Source: UBA6220 sp041650375 (GTDB lineage: Bacteria; Patescibacteriota; Minisyncoccia; Minisyncoccales; Minisyncoccaceae). Taken from it: 64,000 bases of DNA. Made by a program: the position numbers and the translations under genes. Positions 29,632-38,460 of the stretch are shown here, piece by piece; position 1 is the stretch's first letter; each line of letters begins with the position of its first letter. The notes beneath the pieces were generated by a model that was not told where the DNA came from, ran no database searches, and saw nothing but the letters and a program-made list of their open reading frames with translations. The stretch lies in the NCBI GenBank assembly GCA_041650375.1, contig JBAZLH010000002.1, forward strand, positions 62,001-126,000. The letters run 5' to 3'.

Positions 29632-29829
29632 ATGAAAAACAAAGGCAAGACCAGAAAATCCATTACGAAAAGATTCAAGGTAACAAAAAACGGAAAAGTG
29701 ATGAGGCGCGCCGTTGGACAAGACCATCTTTTATCAAAACAATCCCCTAAGAAGAGGAGAGAACTTCGCAAGATGGTGGAATTATCCAAACCGGAAGCAA
29801 AAAAGATTAAAAAATTATTAGGAGTATAA
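29632..29829 (+). CDS. rpmI: 50S ribosomal protein L35
   Basis: 65 residues, highly basic. GKTRKSITKRFKVTKNGKV at the start and KSKQSPKKRRELRK-like wording (HLLSKQSPKKRRELRK) in the middle identify bL35. It lies in the conserved infC-rpmI-rplT order. Normal length. Confidence 0.97.
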   Translation: MKNKGKTRKSITKRFKVTKNGKVMRRAVGQDHLLSKQSPKKRRELRKMVELSKPEAKKIKKLLGV

Positions 29830-29833
29830 ACAT

Positions 29834-30181
29834 ATGGTAAGAGTTAAAAGGGGTGTGGCCGCCCATAAAAGAAGAAAAAATATCATCAAGCAGACCAAGG
29901 GTTTTCGCTGGAGCAGGAATTCAAAATTCTTAGCCGCGAAACAAGCTTTGATGAAGGCCTGGTCCTATGCTTACAGAGACCGCAAAAACCTGAAAAGGGA
30001 AAAACGCGCCTTATGGCAAATCAGAATCTCGGCGGTTTGCAAAGAAAACGGAATATCCTACAGCAAATTTATGGCTAACTTGAAAAAGTTAAACATCGCG
30101 GTAGACAGAAAAATATTGGCTGACATGGCCAACGAAAACCCGACCATCTTTGCCAAGATATTGGAAAAAGCCAAAGCTTAA
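29834..30181 (+). CDS. rplT: 50S ribosomal protein L20
   Basis: 115 residues. The start MVRVKRGVAAHKRRKNIIKQ, then KGFRWSRNSKFLAAKQALMK and the YSKFMANLKKLNI segment are typical bL20. In many bacteria L20 represses its own operon by binding a leader pseudoknot; no such leader is obvious here. AGGAG at 29819-29823, in the end of rpmI, serves as Shine-Dalgarno. A terminator follows. Confidence 0.97.
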   Translation: MVRVKRGVAAHKRRKNIIKQTKGFRWSRNSKFLAAKQALMKAWSYAYRDRKNLKREKRALWQIRISAVCKENGISYSKFMANLKKLNIAVDRKILADMANENPTIFAKILEKAKA

Positions 30182-30189
30182 ATAAAAAC

Positions 30190-30212
30190 CACGCCTCTCG
30201 GCGTGATTTTTT
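30190..30212. terminator. Intrinsic terminator of the smpB-rplT unit
   Basis: CACGCC and GGCGTG (30190-30205) with a tetraloop, followed by A and six T residues; it abuts the stop of the converging minus operon. Confidence 0.88.
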
Positions 30213-31122
30213 ATTCTTTGATTTCGGGATTATTCGGGACATTTTTGGAAAATTGGAGCAAATATTTTTTACCCATGCCCGCCGCCTCCTCGGAAGATGT
30301 TTTTTTGTATGGCCTCACGATTACGGACGGACCGGAAAAGTTTTTGGGTTCAAGGTAAATATCCCCTTTCGCGCGCATTTTCTTCAGTAGTTCGCTTTCG
30401 GACTTATCCCGCGCCACAACAACCAAAAGATTATTTTCCCAAAATATCCTGCCATTCCTGATAATTTTGCAATCGTTGTCATTTGGATTTTTTTTAATTG
30501 CCAATAATTTTCCCAAATTAACTCCATAATATTTTTCGGTTAAGATACAGCCCCCGCCCGGAGTGACGAATTCTTTAATGCCCAGATCTTTAACCAGTTG
30601 CAATTGCGGCTTGCGGCTGCGGCCATGGATGCCATAAAAATTCTCGCGGTTTATTAAACCTTTCTTTTCCGGAATGGTAACGGACAAAACTTTAAGCGAC
30701 AACGGGCGGACAATCATGCCATCCAGCTTGGCTTGTTTTTCTATCAGCGCCAAAGCGTGCGGATTTTGCGACATTGGCCGCTCCCCCAACACCTCGCCCG
30801 TGGAAATGAAATCATATTTATCTTTAACCATTATTTTTTTGGCTTCTTTGAGCATCAATAAATGGCAATCGATACAAGGATTAATGGACGCGCCCCTGCC
30901 ATACTTGGGAGCTTTTAACATTGCCAAATGCTTTTGGCTGAAATCCACTTCTTTCAATTTTAATCCTAACTGCTTAGCTGCTTTTTGCGCATTCGCGCAA
31001 CCGAAAAAATAACTCTTAAAACAAATCGGCGTAACTTGCACGCCTTGGTCTTTTAATATTTTCGCCGCGAGCAATGAATCCAACCCGCCGGACATTAATA
31101 ATAACGCTTTAACTTTCTTCAT
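30211..31122 (-). CDS. PP-loop ATPase of the tRNA-thiolation (ThiI/MnmA-like) type
   Basis: 303 residues. The PP-loop SGGLDSLLAA is at residues 12-21, with a cysteine pair in INPCIDCHLLML and a lone cysteine in FFGCANAQ and PGGGCILTEKY. That pattern suits ATPases that adenylate a tRNA base and replace oxygen with sulfur. It lacks the full THUMP domain of classic ThiI and the domain set of MnmA, so the exact base (s4U8 or s2U34) is unclear. Overlaps the upstream hydrolase gene by 14 nt. Confidence 0.75.
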   Translation of the reverse strand: MKKVKALLLMSGGLDSLLAAKILKDQGVQVTPICFKSYFFGCANAQKAAKQLGLKLKEVDFSQKHLAMLKAPKYGRGASINPCIDCHLLMLKEAKKIMVKDKYDFISTGEVLGERPMSQNPHALALIEKQAKLDGMIVRPLSLKVLSVTIPEKKGLINRENFYGIHGRSRKPQLQLVKDLGIKEFVTPGGGCILTEKYYGVNLGKLLAIKKNPNDNDCKIIRNGRIFWENNLLVVVARDKSESELLKKMRAKGDIYLEPKNFSGPSVIVRPYKKTSSEEAAGMGKKYLLQFSKNVPNNPEIKE

Positions 31123-32038
31123 GGTCTTTATTCATATTATCCAATAAGTCTTCCGCCAATAAAGCGTGCTGTTTATCAAAAATAAAAGAGCCGTGATTGC
31201 CTTTTGTGGAAACAAAATAATCCAAATTTTGTTTATTGGCGTATTTCACGACTTCTTCAATTGGAAAAACCTTATCATTGGCTCCGCAAACAAATCCAAC
31301 GCCAATGCCCTGCTCTTTCAAATGCTTGGTCATTTCAAAAATATCCATTTGGTTCATTGCTTTTATTTCTTTGTGCGCCATCAGCGGATTTTTGATAATA
31401 TATTTTGAAACTCCCTTAAGGTAATCATAAAAAGATTTTAACTGCGAAGTCTCCATATTTTTAAATTCCTCCACTCCTTCGTCCACGGTAAATCTTTTAA
31501 TCAAATCCAAATAAGAATCTTTTTCCATCATTCCGGCCGGAGAAACAAAAACTATATTCCTGAATCTTTCCGGATATAAACTGGCGGCGATAGCCAAAGC
31601 CAAACCCCCTTCGGAATGTCCGGTTGCGTCAACCTTTTCCACTCCCATGGCCTCAATGGCATCAACTATGGTTAACGCTTTTTGTAGTTCCGCGATGGGA
31701 ATATTTTTTTCATCTTCCTGCTTGATTTTCTCTTCTCTTTCAAAACGGACCGTGGTTGTTTTTCTGCCCTCATTGGAAATAGCCTCCATTCCTTCTTTCT
31801 GCGATTCCACGGAAACTCCCCATCCCCCGATAACAAGCACCGGAACTTCATCTTTCAATTCTTTTTCTCTTGGATTAATTTCCACCAAGTCTTCTTTTTT
31901 AGCGAACTCTATATTTTTCAAAAAAACATCCGTGTCTTCCCTGGCTTTTTCGTAAACATTGCTTTCTTTTTCTTGTGTTTGGGCTTCAATGTTTTGCTCT
32001 TGTTCTGTTTGTGGCAAAGCGCCTTCTTTAAACGGCAT
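31109..32038 (-). CDS. Alpha/beta hydrolase
   Basis: 309 residues. After a glutamine/glutamate-rich, probably disordered N-terminus of about 50 residues comes the hydrolase core: VPVLVIGGWGVS (oxyanion strand), the nucleophile elbow GHSEGG, a late GANDKVFP (acid) and GNHGSF (catalytic histidine). Substrate unknown; esterase or lipase activity is the general property. Same operon as polX (4-nt gap). Confidence 0.82.
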   Translation of the reverse strand: MPFKEGALPQTEQEQNIEAQTQEKESNVYEKAREDTDVFLKNIEFAKKEDLVEINPREKELKDEVPVLVIGGWGVSVESQKEGMEAISNEGRKTTTVRFEREEKIKQEDEKNIPIAELQKALTIVDAIEAMGVEKVDATGHSEGGLALAIAASLYPERFRNIVFVSPAGMMEKDSYLDLIKRFTVDEGVEEFKNMETSQLKSFYDYLKGVSKYIIKNPLMAHKEIKAMNQMDIFEMTKHLKEQGIGVGFVCGANDKVFPIEEVVKYANKQNLDYFVSTKGNHGSFIFDKQHALLAEDLLDNMNKDHEES

Positions 32039-32042
32039 ATTT

Positions 32043-33788
32043 TTATTTATTATTTTTCTTTAACCATAATTTTTCTAATGGCTGGGCGTTTAAAATATCG
32101 CTTTTCTCCAGCCAAGCACGGCGCGCTTGATATACCCCGTATTCCATATCATATAATTCTTTTTTAAAATGCGCGTCGCTGCCAATGCAAATCTTTATTC
32201 CCAATTCTTTCGCCCGCCTGGCGAATTGCGCGCTCAAGTCCGCGCGGAAACAATTTATTTCTATGGTGATATTTTTGGCTTTGGCAACTTTAAATATTTC
32301 TTCCATATCAACTTCGTAAGAATCGCGGCTACCTAAAATCTTTCCGGTGGGATGGTTTAGTATGTCCACGCGCGGATTGGAAATAGCCTTGATGATTCTT
32401 TTCGTCATTTCCGTTTTGCCCATTTTAAAATTTGAATGGATAGAAACGCTCACGAAGTCCAATTGCTTTAAAACCTCATCTTTAAAATCCAATGTTCCGT
32501 CTTTTAATATTTCCACTTCCGCGCCTTGGAGCAATTTAAATTTCTTGCCTTGTTTTTTAAATTCTTCGTTTAATTTATCTATCTCTTTTCTTTGTTTTAA
32601 CAAATCTTTTTCATTTAGCCCGTTTTCTATTTTCAAGGTCTTGGTGTGGTCACTGACACCCAAATACTCATACCCCATTTCCATGGCTCTTTCGCACATT
32701 TCTTTCAAAGAATCCTGCCCGCCATCCCAATTGGAATGGCAATGAAAATCGCCTTTAATGTTTTTTAATTCCACTAAATCCGGCAACTTCTTTTGTTCCG
32801 CGGCTTCTATTTCTCCCTGGTTTTCCCTGATTTCCGGGGGCATCCATTGCAAGCCCAATCGCTCATATATTTCCTCCTCGGTTTCACCTTTTATTCGTCT
32901 GCCCGAACGCGTGAACAGGCCATATTCGCTCAATTTTAGCCCTTGCTTGATGGCTAAACGCCTAGTTGCGACATTATGCTCCTTGCTGCCCGTAAAGTAC
33001 TGTAAGGCCGCCCCATAGGAACTAATGGGTACAACCCGCAAATCAATATCCAGGCCTTCTTTTGTTTTAACAGATGACTTGGTTTCTCCCTTAGCTACGA
33101 TTTTTACCACATCGTCCATAGCTACAAAAGTGTTCGTAATCTTTTCAATTAAATACCTGTCTGAAGCATCCGGCACGGCCACCAAAATATCCGCGTCCCC
33201 GATTGTTTCTTTTCTTCGCCTGGTTGAGCCGGCTACGGACACTTTTTTCACTCCCGTTATTTTACCTATTTTATTTTCTATGTTTTTAATCAAGGGAAAT
33301 ATTTCCCTGAACAAAAATCTGCCCTTGGATTGTTTTAAAAATTCTATTGCCTCAAGAATATTATCTTCTGTTTTTTTGCCAAAACCGAAAAGGGGCGCGA
33401 TTTTTCCCGCCTTGGCGGCTTTTTCCAGCCCGATTAGATTCTTAATATTCAACTCGTCGTAAAGTTTTTTTATTTTCCTCACGCCTAACCCCTCCACCTT
33501 GGTCAGTTCTTCAAAGTCTATAGGCGATGATTTTTTGATATCTTTATAATATTCTATCTTTCCGGTTTTCAAATACTCTTCTATCTTCTGCGCGATGCTT
33601 TTGCCTACGGCCGGTATTTCTTCCAATCCTTTCACTCCGGAGCGCTTATATATTTCCGCCACGTCTTCATCCAACGAATCCAAAGCGATCGCGGCTTGCT
33701 GGTAGGCCTTGGGCTTAAAAGGAATTTCGTTTAACTCCAAAAAATCACCGATCTCAAATAAAATTTTGGCAATTTCTTGGTTCTTCAT
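32043..33788 (-). CDS. polX: DNA polymerase/3'-5' exonuclease PolX
   Basis: 581 residues, the standard length. Order: helix-hairpin-helix region (residues ~45-130), nucleotidyltransferase core with GSTRRRKETIGDADILV and the third carboxylate in DIDLRVV, then a C-terminal PHP exonuclease domain starting DFHCHSNWDGGQD, with later histidines in SIHSNFK, LNHPTGK and GSDAHF. It fills short gaps in base-excision repair. Downstream of two membrane proteins in the same operon. Confidence 0.95.
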   Translation of the reverse strand: MKNQEIAKILFEIGDFLELNEIPFKPKAYQQAAIALDSLDEDVAEIYKRSGVKGLEEIPAVGKSIAQKIEEYLKTGKIEYYKDIKKSSPIDFEELTKVEGLGVRKIKKLYDELNIKNLIGLEKAAKAGKIAPLFGFGKKTEDNILEAIEFLKQSKGRFLFREIFPLIKNIENKIGKITGVKKVSVAGSTRRRKETIGDADILVAVPDASDRYLIEKITNTFVAMDDVVKIVAKGETKSSVKTKEGLDIDLRVVPISSYGAALQYFTGSKEHNVATRRLAIKQGLKLSEYGLFTRSGRRIKGETEEEIYERLGLQWMPPEIRENQGEIEAAEQKKLPDLVELKNIKGDFHCHSNWDGGQDSLKEMCERAMEMGYEYLGVSDHTKTLKIENGLNEKDLLKQRKEIDKLNEEFKKQGKKFKLLQGAEVEILKDGTLDFKDEVLKQLDFVSVSIHSNFKMGKTEMTKRIIKAISNPRVDILNHPTGKILGSRDSYEVDMEEIFKVAKAKNITIEINCFRADLSAQFARRAKELGIKICIGSDAHFKKELYDMEYGVYQARRAWLEKSDILNAQPLEKLWLKKNNK

Positions 33789-33794
33789 AAATCG

Positions 33795-34436
33795 CTAAAA
33801 CGGCTTATTTTTTTTAAAATTAAAAACATCCCTGATATCCGCGTAAATTCCGCCGCGGTAATCGCCAACAATATCGTTTTTTAAACAAAGCAAAAAAACC
33901 ACGCTAATGGATCCTAGCATCGTGGCGAAAATAAACGACGGCGTAAATCCGAATTTAAAAACCAAAAACCCGGTAACAAAACTGGAAATGCCGGTGCCTA
34001 ACCCAAGAACAGCATCATCCAATGACCATTCGGTGGCTTCTTTTCCTTTGTCTATATTCCTGGTAAAAATTGCCCTCCAACCCGCCACGGACATGGCCAT
34101 TCCCAGCCCGTAAAAAAAATCAAAACAATAAATCTGCCAAGGATATCTGGCGGTAATATAACCCAAAGGAATTACTGACGCGATCAAAAAACCAAAAAGC
34201 AAAAACAAATAATCATCCCTATCGCCCTTGTGGTGGTCCAAAAACAAACCGGCCGGATATTGCAAAAAAGATTTTGTAACCCAATAAATAGCCGTGGCGA
34301 TACCAACCACGAAAGCGCTGCCCCCGACAATATTTTGAACCACAAAAATCGGAAAAACCGGCGTAACCAATCCCCAGCCCGTCCAAAAAGCCAGGTCTGC
34401 TAAAATCAAGTATTTGATAATTTTATTTAATTTCAT
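33795..34436 (-). CDS. Half-size MFS-like membrane protein
   Basis: 213 residues with about six hydrophobic segments, equal to one half of an MFS transporter. The loop motif between helices 2 and 3 appears as PAGLFLDHHKGDRDD. A soluble tail (YRGGIYADIRDVFNFKKNKPF) ends the protein where a second half would begin. No frameshifted second half is seen downstream, since polX follows after 6 nt. It may work as a dimer or be a truncated transporter. Confidence 0.65.
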   Translation of the reverse strand: MKLNKIIKYLILADLAFWTGWGLVTPVFPIFVVQNIVGGSAFVVGIATAIYWVTKSFLQYPAGLFLDHHKGDRDDYLFLLFGFLIASVIPLGYITARYPWQIYCFDFFYGLGMAMSVAGWRAIFTRNIDKGKEATEWSLDDAVLGLGTGISSFVTGFLVFKFGFTPSFIFATMLGSISVVFLLCLKNDIVGDYRGGIYADIRDVFNFKKNKPF

Positions 34437-34437
34437 A

Positions 34438-35448
34438 TTAATTGTTTTTAATAATAAATTTTTCTTCCATTACATTAAACCCTTTTTTGATTAAAAACGC
34501 CAACCCGAACAAAGAAACGATTATTTCTCCGGCGCGAATAATCATTGTAAACGCGGTTGCCACGGACGCCTGCAATCCAAACGAACTGAAGGCCGCGGCC
34601 TGGATAACTTCATGCGAGCCCAAAGACGTGGGAATGGGAATCAAAGAAGAAACATAACTGAATCCCAAAACCGAAAGCGCTGCCACGAACCCGATATTTA
34701 TTTGCGTTAAGAATATTATCAAAAGCCATACTCGCAGGAACATTGCTCCGGCGCGCAGTAAAGACAAAAGTAATCCTTTTTGCATGGAAAAATTATTCGG
34801 TTGAAAAAATATTAAAACCTCGTTTTCTATTTCCATGATATTGTTTTGCGCGCCTATTTCCTTGCTGCTGAATCTTTTTACCAAGCCGGAAATAATGCTT
34901 TTCTGCCGCAAAGCTTTGGAATAAAAAAAGACGATAACGGAAACAAAAAACAAAAGCGCAATTCCAAAAACATATAAAACCTGCACGGGCAAAATGCTTA
35001 ATTTAAAAGTTAAAAAGAAAAGCCCGAAAAATATAACCAATAAATTAATTGTCCACTCCAAAACTCTTTCAATGATTACCGAGGCCGCGGCTTTGGGAGT
35101 GGGAACTTTTTCTTCTTTGACAATCGCGAAAACCCTAAATATCTCTCCGGACAAAACAATAATCGGAAATAAATACATTATCGCGTATCCGCCCAGGTAA
35201 ACCCGGAAAAGTTTCCAAAAAGGAATATTTATTTGTTTGTCTTTTAAAATTTCCGACCACCTCCAATTGCCAATAATGGCAATTAAAAAACTTAACGCCA
35301 CGATTACCACTCCTTGCCAGCCCTTAAAAACTTCGAAAGCGCTGATTATCTTGTCCCACCCAATTACTTTTCCAAGCCAAATTAAAATAATCACTCCCGC
35401 GAGCAAAGAAAATAAAACCAAAAATATATTTCTCTTGCGAAAATTCAT
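34438..35448 (-). CDS. UPF0104/LPG-synthase-TM family membrane protein
   Basis: 336 residues with about eight hydrophobic segments. The region YLFPIIVLSGEIFRVFAIVKE, the AAASVIIERVLEWTINL stretch (with its conserved glutamate-arginine) and SSLIPIPTSLGSHEV near residue 280 are characteristic of the lysylphosphatidylglycerol-synthase-TM/UPF0104 family. Members act as lipid flippases or of unknown role; there is no synthase domain here. First gene of the operon running to 30211. Confidence 0.82.
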   Translation of the reverse strand: MNFRKRNIFLVLFSLLAGVIILIWLGKVIGWDKIISAFEVFKGWQGVVIVALSFLIAIIGNWRWSEILKDKQINIPFWKLFRVYLGGYAIMYLFPIIVLSGEIFRVFAIVKEEKVPTPKAAASVIIERVLEWTINLLVIFFGLFFLTFKLSILPVQVLYVFGIALLFFVSVIVFFYSKALRQKSIISGLVKRFSSKEIGAQNNIMEIENEVLIFFQPNNFSMQKGLLLSLLRAGAMFLRVWLLIIFLTQINIGFVAALSVLGFSYVSSLIPIPTSLGSHEVIQAAAFSSFGLQASVATAFTMIIRAGEIIVSLFGLAFLIKKGFNVMEEKFIIKNN

Positions 35449-35509
35449 ATGCTGTTTGCCTTTATTTTATCACAAAAAATCCCCAAAACAAAATATTTGC
35501 GCCGATAAA

Positions 35510-36886
35510 TTAATTTGATTCTTCGGCCGCGTAAGTTGAATGCGTGGGTTCGGGAGAAATATATTTACGGATTAAAACCCAATCGCAAGATACCGATCCT
35601 CCGGCAACATAATCGCCAAAACCGGGCGTTCGAGATGTGTTCCCGGGTAAATTTGTTGTAATCGTGGCATCAAGCGTATCGTTTATCTTATACATCACAT
35701 TTGTGGTTCCGTTTCTAATCATCTCAACTTTATAAAACGTATTCGCTGCCCAAACAGACATATTTGTAAGGGCTTGCGCCGTATCATAACTCTCCCACTT
35801 CCCCCGCCTGTACGCAACCGAATAAGATGGAATAGCGGCGACAGAATAGTAATTACCCGGGTCAATGCCAAAAAATTCATCATGCGCCACACTATTGAGG
35901 CCATGCAATGTTTTTATTTTAAACAATGTGGCTGTATTATATCCCGTTCCATACGAAGATTTTCCCAATATCTTATAATTTGCCCCGCCGGAACCATACG
36001 CCAAAGTAATCACCGAACCGGTAATAGTTGTTGTTCCAGTTCCCGACGCGTCCCATTTGCTTGCATTTAAAGAAGCCGCGTTAAAATCATCAAAAAAACT
36101 AAAGGTTGCGTCACCCCCAGTGTCCCGATCTATGGCCACAGCCGAACTGTTGCCGTAATAAATATAAATGGTGGCGGTGGAAGGATTGTCGGTTGAAGCC
36201 GGAATGGTGGGTATTTCCACCCAAACCGTGGCTGAACTGGAATCGGATGTTTCGATCCAGTAATCCAAAAGCGTGGTTTTATCACTGGACGTAAACCTTA
36301 AGTCTTTGTAAGTGGAATCCAGCTTGGCTGTGTCCATATACACGTCTTGGCCGGAATCAGTGCCCGTACCGCGGTGAACAATGAATTTAACTTGGTAATT
36401 GGTTTGGGCTCCGGCGCTGGACCCGGCAATCAAATGCGATTTGCGATAATGGTAATTGGCTAAAAAAGCATTGGTTACTTCGCTCCAACCGCCCGATGCG
36501 TAAGAATAGGTGTTGCCATTGGAAAGAGTGCCGGATAAAGTAAAATCAGAACCAACTTTTGTGTAAACATAGCTCTTGGACAAATCCGGATCGTCCGGCA
36601 CACTTGGCAGATAAGCCGAGATCTCACTTAAACAACCCGCGGTTAAAGTATTGCACGAGGCCGGCAGGGTGTTGCCCTCGGCTTGGTAAGCCAAAAGGGC
36701 TTTTTCAATCGCAGCCAGGTCAGATTTGCGCCGAGCGTCGTTCCCAGAATTAATCGCATTCAACATGGAAACAAAAATGAAGCCGGACAAAAGGCCGACA
36801 ATCGCGATTGTAACCAAAAGCTCAATTAAGGTGAAAGCCCGATTAAATGGTATGCATTTCATCGGGTAAACTTTTTTCTGAAACAT
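35510..36886 (-). CDS. Type IV pilin-like protein fused to a DUF2341 and lectin-like domain
   Basis: 458 residues. The prepilin motif is RAFTLIELLVTIAIVGLL, with the cleavage site after the alanine/before FTLIE and the usual glutamate at +5. Then a helix ARRKSDLAAIEKALLAYQ and a small pilin globular part. From about residue 145 a second module begins (YHYRKSHLIAGSSAG... STATIYIYYGN), the DUF2341 pattern, followed by FFDDFNAASLNASKWD, a concanavalin/LamG-like fold running to the end. Much larger than ordinary pilins. I chose the ATG at 36886 because TATAAT lies 7 nt upstream; a second ATG at 36895 lies inside that box. Likely a surface adhesin tip. Confidence 0.82.
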   Translation of the reverse strand: MFQKKVYPMKCIPFNRAFTLIELLVTIAIVGLLSGFIFVSMLNAINSGNDARRKSDLAAIEKALLAYQAEGNTLPASCNTLTAGCLSEISAYLPSVPDDPDLSKSYVYTKVGSDFTLSGTLSNGNTYSYASGGWSEVTNAFLANYHYRKSHLIAGSSAGAQTNYQVKFIVHRGTGTDSGQDVYMDTAKLDSTYKDLRFTSSDKTTLLDYWIETSDSSSATVWVEIPTIPASTDNPSTATIYIYYGNSSAVAIDRDTGGDATFSFFDDFNAASLNASKWDASGTGTTTITGSVITLAYGSGGANYKILGKSSYGTGYNTATLFKIKTLHGLNSVAHDEFFGIDPGNYYSVAAIPSYSVAYRRGKWESYDTAQALTNMSVWAANTFYKVEMIRNGTTNVMYKINDTLDATITTNLPGNTSRTPGFGDYVAGGSVSCDWVLIRKYISPEPTHSTYAAEESN

Positions 36887-36893
36887 TGAAGCC

Positions 36894-36899
36894 ATTATA
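36894..36899 (-). promoter_or_regulatory. -10 box of the pilin fusion gene (leaderless type)
   Basis: TATAAT on the minus strand, 7 nt before the ATG at 36886. No good -35 is visible. Confidence 0.5.
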
Positions 36900-36940
36900 C
36901 CAAAATAATTAAAAACAGAGAATGGTTAGTTTTTAAAAAA

Positions 36941-37705
36941 TTATTGGGGTTGGCTTAACTCGTTTGAGATAAAGTTTGAAACTTGCGGACCGACGTCCTG
37001 CCAAGCATACTGGTGCCCGGGCACGCTCATTGCCTCAGGATAAGAAATGGGCTTATTGATTATCCTGGTATAAGCCATAATAAACGGCGCTTTGATTCCC
37101 GACCAAAGCAGGGTAAAAATATTCCCTTCGGAAAAAGAATCGCGGCCATTGTTGTTAAAATATAAGATATTCTCTTTAGCTTGTTTTTTAATCCAAAAAG
37201 GCGTTCCGAATTCCAGCGCGGAGATGCTTTTTTCGCAACATTTTATTTTTGCCATTGTCACGTCCGCGAAAGCTGCGCCATTACTCAAGCCGGCCATAAT
37301 TATTTTTTTTGTCGGGTTTTGCTTGGAAAACTTTTCCAATTCATTCGCCAAATATTTTGATTCTTTCGGAAAACCAAAAAGAACTTCTTTAAAATAAGCG
37401 GCTTTGCCGAGCAAGCTGTCTTCGGTGCGGTAATACGGAACTACGGCGGCGTTATGCCCTAGGCTTCCGGCCGTACGCTGGATTCCTTTTATAATCGGGT
37501 CAAAGTCCCAAGCTTTTTCCGGGCTCACGATTCCAAAACCGCCGGAATTGAAAATAATTATAACATTATTGTTCTGCGCCGCGTTCATTAAATTTTGTTC
37601 AAAATTTTTATTGTTGCCTGACCAAAAAAACAAATCAAACCAAACAAAAGAAACGATAAAAATAGCGCCAACAACAATTAAAAATATTTTAACCCATTTT
37701 TTCAT
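36941..37705 (-). CDS. Membrane-anchored alpha/beta-hydrolase-like protein
   Basis: 254 residues. An N-terminal hydrophobic helix (about residues 5-28) would anchor it with the rest outside. The nucleophile elbow is MAGLSNGAAF, preceded by a strand VIIIFNSGGFG; a possible late histidine is in VPGHQYAW. Substrate unknown. It follows greA by 2 nt, so the two are cotranscribed. Confidence 0.65.
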   Translation of the reverse strand: MKKWVKIFLIVVGAIFIVSFVWFDLFFWSGNNKNFEQNLMNAAQNNNVIIIFNSGGFGIVSPEKAWDFDPIIKGIQRTAGSLGHNAAVVPYYRTEDSLLGKAAYFKEVLFGFPKESKYLANELEKFSKQNPTKKIIMAGLSNGAAFADVTMAKIKCCEKSISALEFGTPFWIKKQAKENILYFNNNGRDSFSEGNIFTLLWSGIKAPFIMAYTRIINKPISYPEAMSVPGHQYAWQDVGPQVSNFISNELSQPQ

Positions 37706-37707
37706 AT

Positions 37708-38178
37708 TTAAGCGTCTCCGTATTGTATTTTTAATATTTTATAGTTTTTTCTAGCTTGCGGAATATTAATAATATCCCCCACCTTCTTGCCAATCAAAGC
37801 CATTCCCACCGGAGACTCATTGCTGATTTTTCCTTCAAAAGGATTGGCTTCAATCGTGCCCACAATTTTATACTCTTGCTGTCCGACTTCTTCGTTCTTG
37901 CAAATGACGCAAGCACCGAGCTGAACTTTATCCCTGTCCGCTTTTGGCGGGCTTTCAATAATTGTATAATTTTTCAAGATATTTTCCAACACCTCCGCGC
38001 GGGAATTCAAGCTATCCAAATTTTCTTCAAATAAATAAAAATCCGGATTAGGGTCGTTGCTTTCCAAAAAATTAGGAACCTCTCCCTTTATTTCTTCGTG
38101 CAATACCCTTTTAATCGCCTCGTATTCTTTCTTTATTTCTTCCAGCTTTTCTTTGGTGATGTAGTATGTGTTGGACAT
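37708..38178 (-). CDS. greA: Transcription elongation factor GreA
   Basis: 156 residues, the standard length. The N-terminal coiled coil (TKEKLEEIKKEYEAIKRVL) contains an acidic stretch before it turns, and the C-terminal FKBP-like domain has YKIVGTIEANPFEGKISNESPVGMALIGK. GreA stimulates RNA polymerase to cleave backtracked RNA. Upstream lies a terminator-like hairpin (38205-38228) followed by a further promoter, suggesting an attenuated leader. Confidence 0.93.
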   Translation of the reverse strand: MSNTYYITKEKLEEIKKEYEAIKRVLHEEIKGEVPNFLESNDPNPDFYLFEENLDSLNSRAEVLENILKNYTIIESPPKADRDKVQLGACVICKNEEVGQQEYKIVGTIEANPFEGKISNESPVGMALIGKKVGDIINIPQARKNYKILKIQYGDA

Positions 38179-38204
38179 AATCCTTTGTTATTTTAATTAT
38201 TTAA

Positions 38205-38228
38205 AAACCCTCTTTTTATAGAGGGTTT
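38205..38228 (-). terminator. Terminator/attenuator hairpin upstream of greA
   Basis: AAACCCTCT and AGAGGGTTT form a perfect 9-bp stem with a 6-nt loop; on the minus strand five T residues follow. It lies between a minus-strand promoter (38379-38406) and greA, and so ends a transcript of about 170 nt unless read through. Confidence 0.75.
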
Positions 38229-38378
38229 GGTTTTTACTATTTATGATAATATTATAACCGCCCTCTATGAAATATTTATTGCAAAGCATAAAACTGCCAA
38301 ATTAATCATTTTGGCCCAGGTTTTAATCGTATACGCTTTTTTAATATTTAATTCGGGCATATTTGTTTACGCCTTCAT

Positions 38379-38406
38379 TCTATACCTATCCGGATTTTTT
38401 TGTCAA
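38379..38406 (-). promoter_or_regulatory. Minus-strand promoter for the greA leader RNA
   Basis: TTGACA (38401-38406), 16-nt spacer, TATAGA (38379-38384), or TAGAAT at 18 nt. The start would be near 38372. A 31-codon frame (38351 to 38256 region, starting MPELNIKK) lies in the leader but has little support. Confidence 0.6.
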
Positions 38407-38424
38407 CTGGCGGATACGGATAAA

Positions 38425-38453
38425 TTGACCAATTTACGATTTTTATCTAAAAT
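38425..38453 (+). promoter_or_regulatory. Promoter of mltG (leaderless type)
   Basis: TTGACC (38425-38430), 17-nt spacer, TAAAAT (38448-38453), then 7 nt to the ATG at 38461. Confidence 0.75.
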
Positions 38454-38460
38454 AAAATCA

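Noticed and set aside
33795..34436. Frameshifted full-length MFS transporter
   Set aside because: The downstream frames are occupied by polX, with no remains of helices 7-12.
38227..38460. N-terminal 78-codon extension of MltG from TTG 38227
   Set aside because: The TTG overlaps a terminator hairpin, there is no Shine-Dalgarno, and a TTGACC-N17-TAAAAT promoter lies just before the ATG at 38461.
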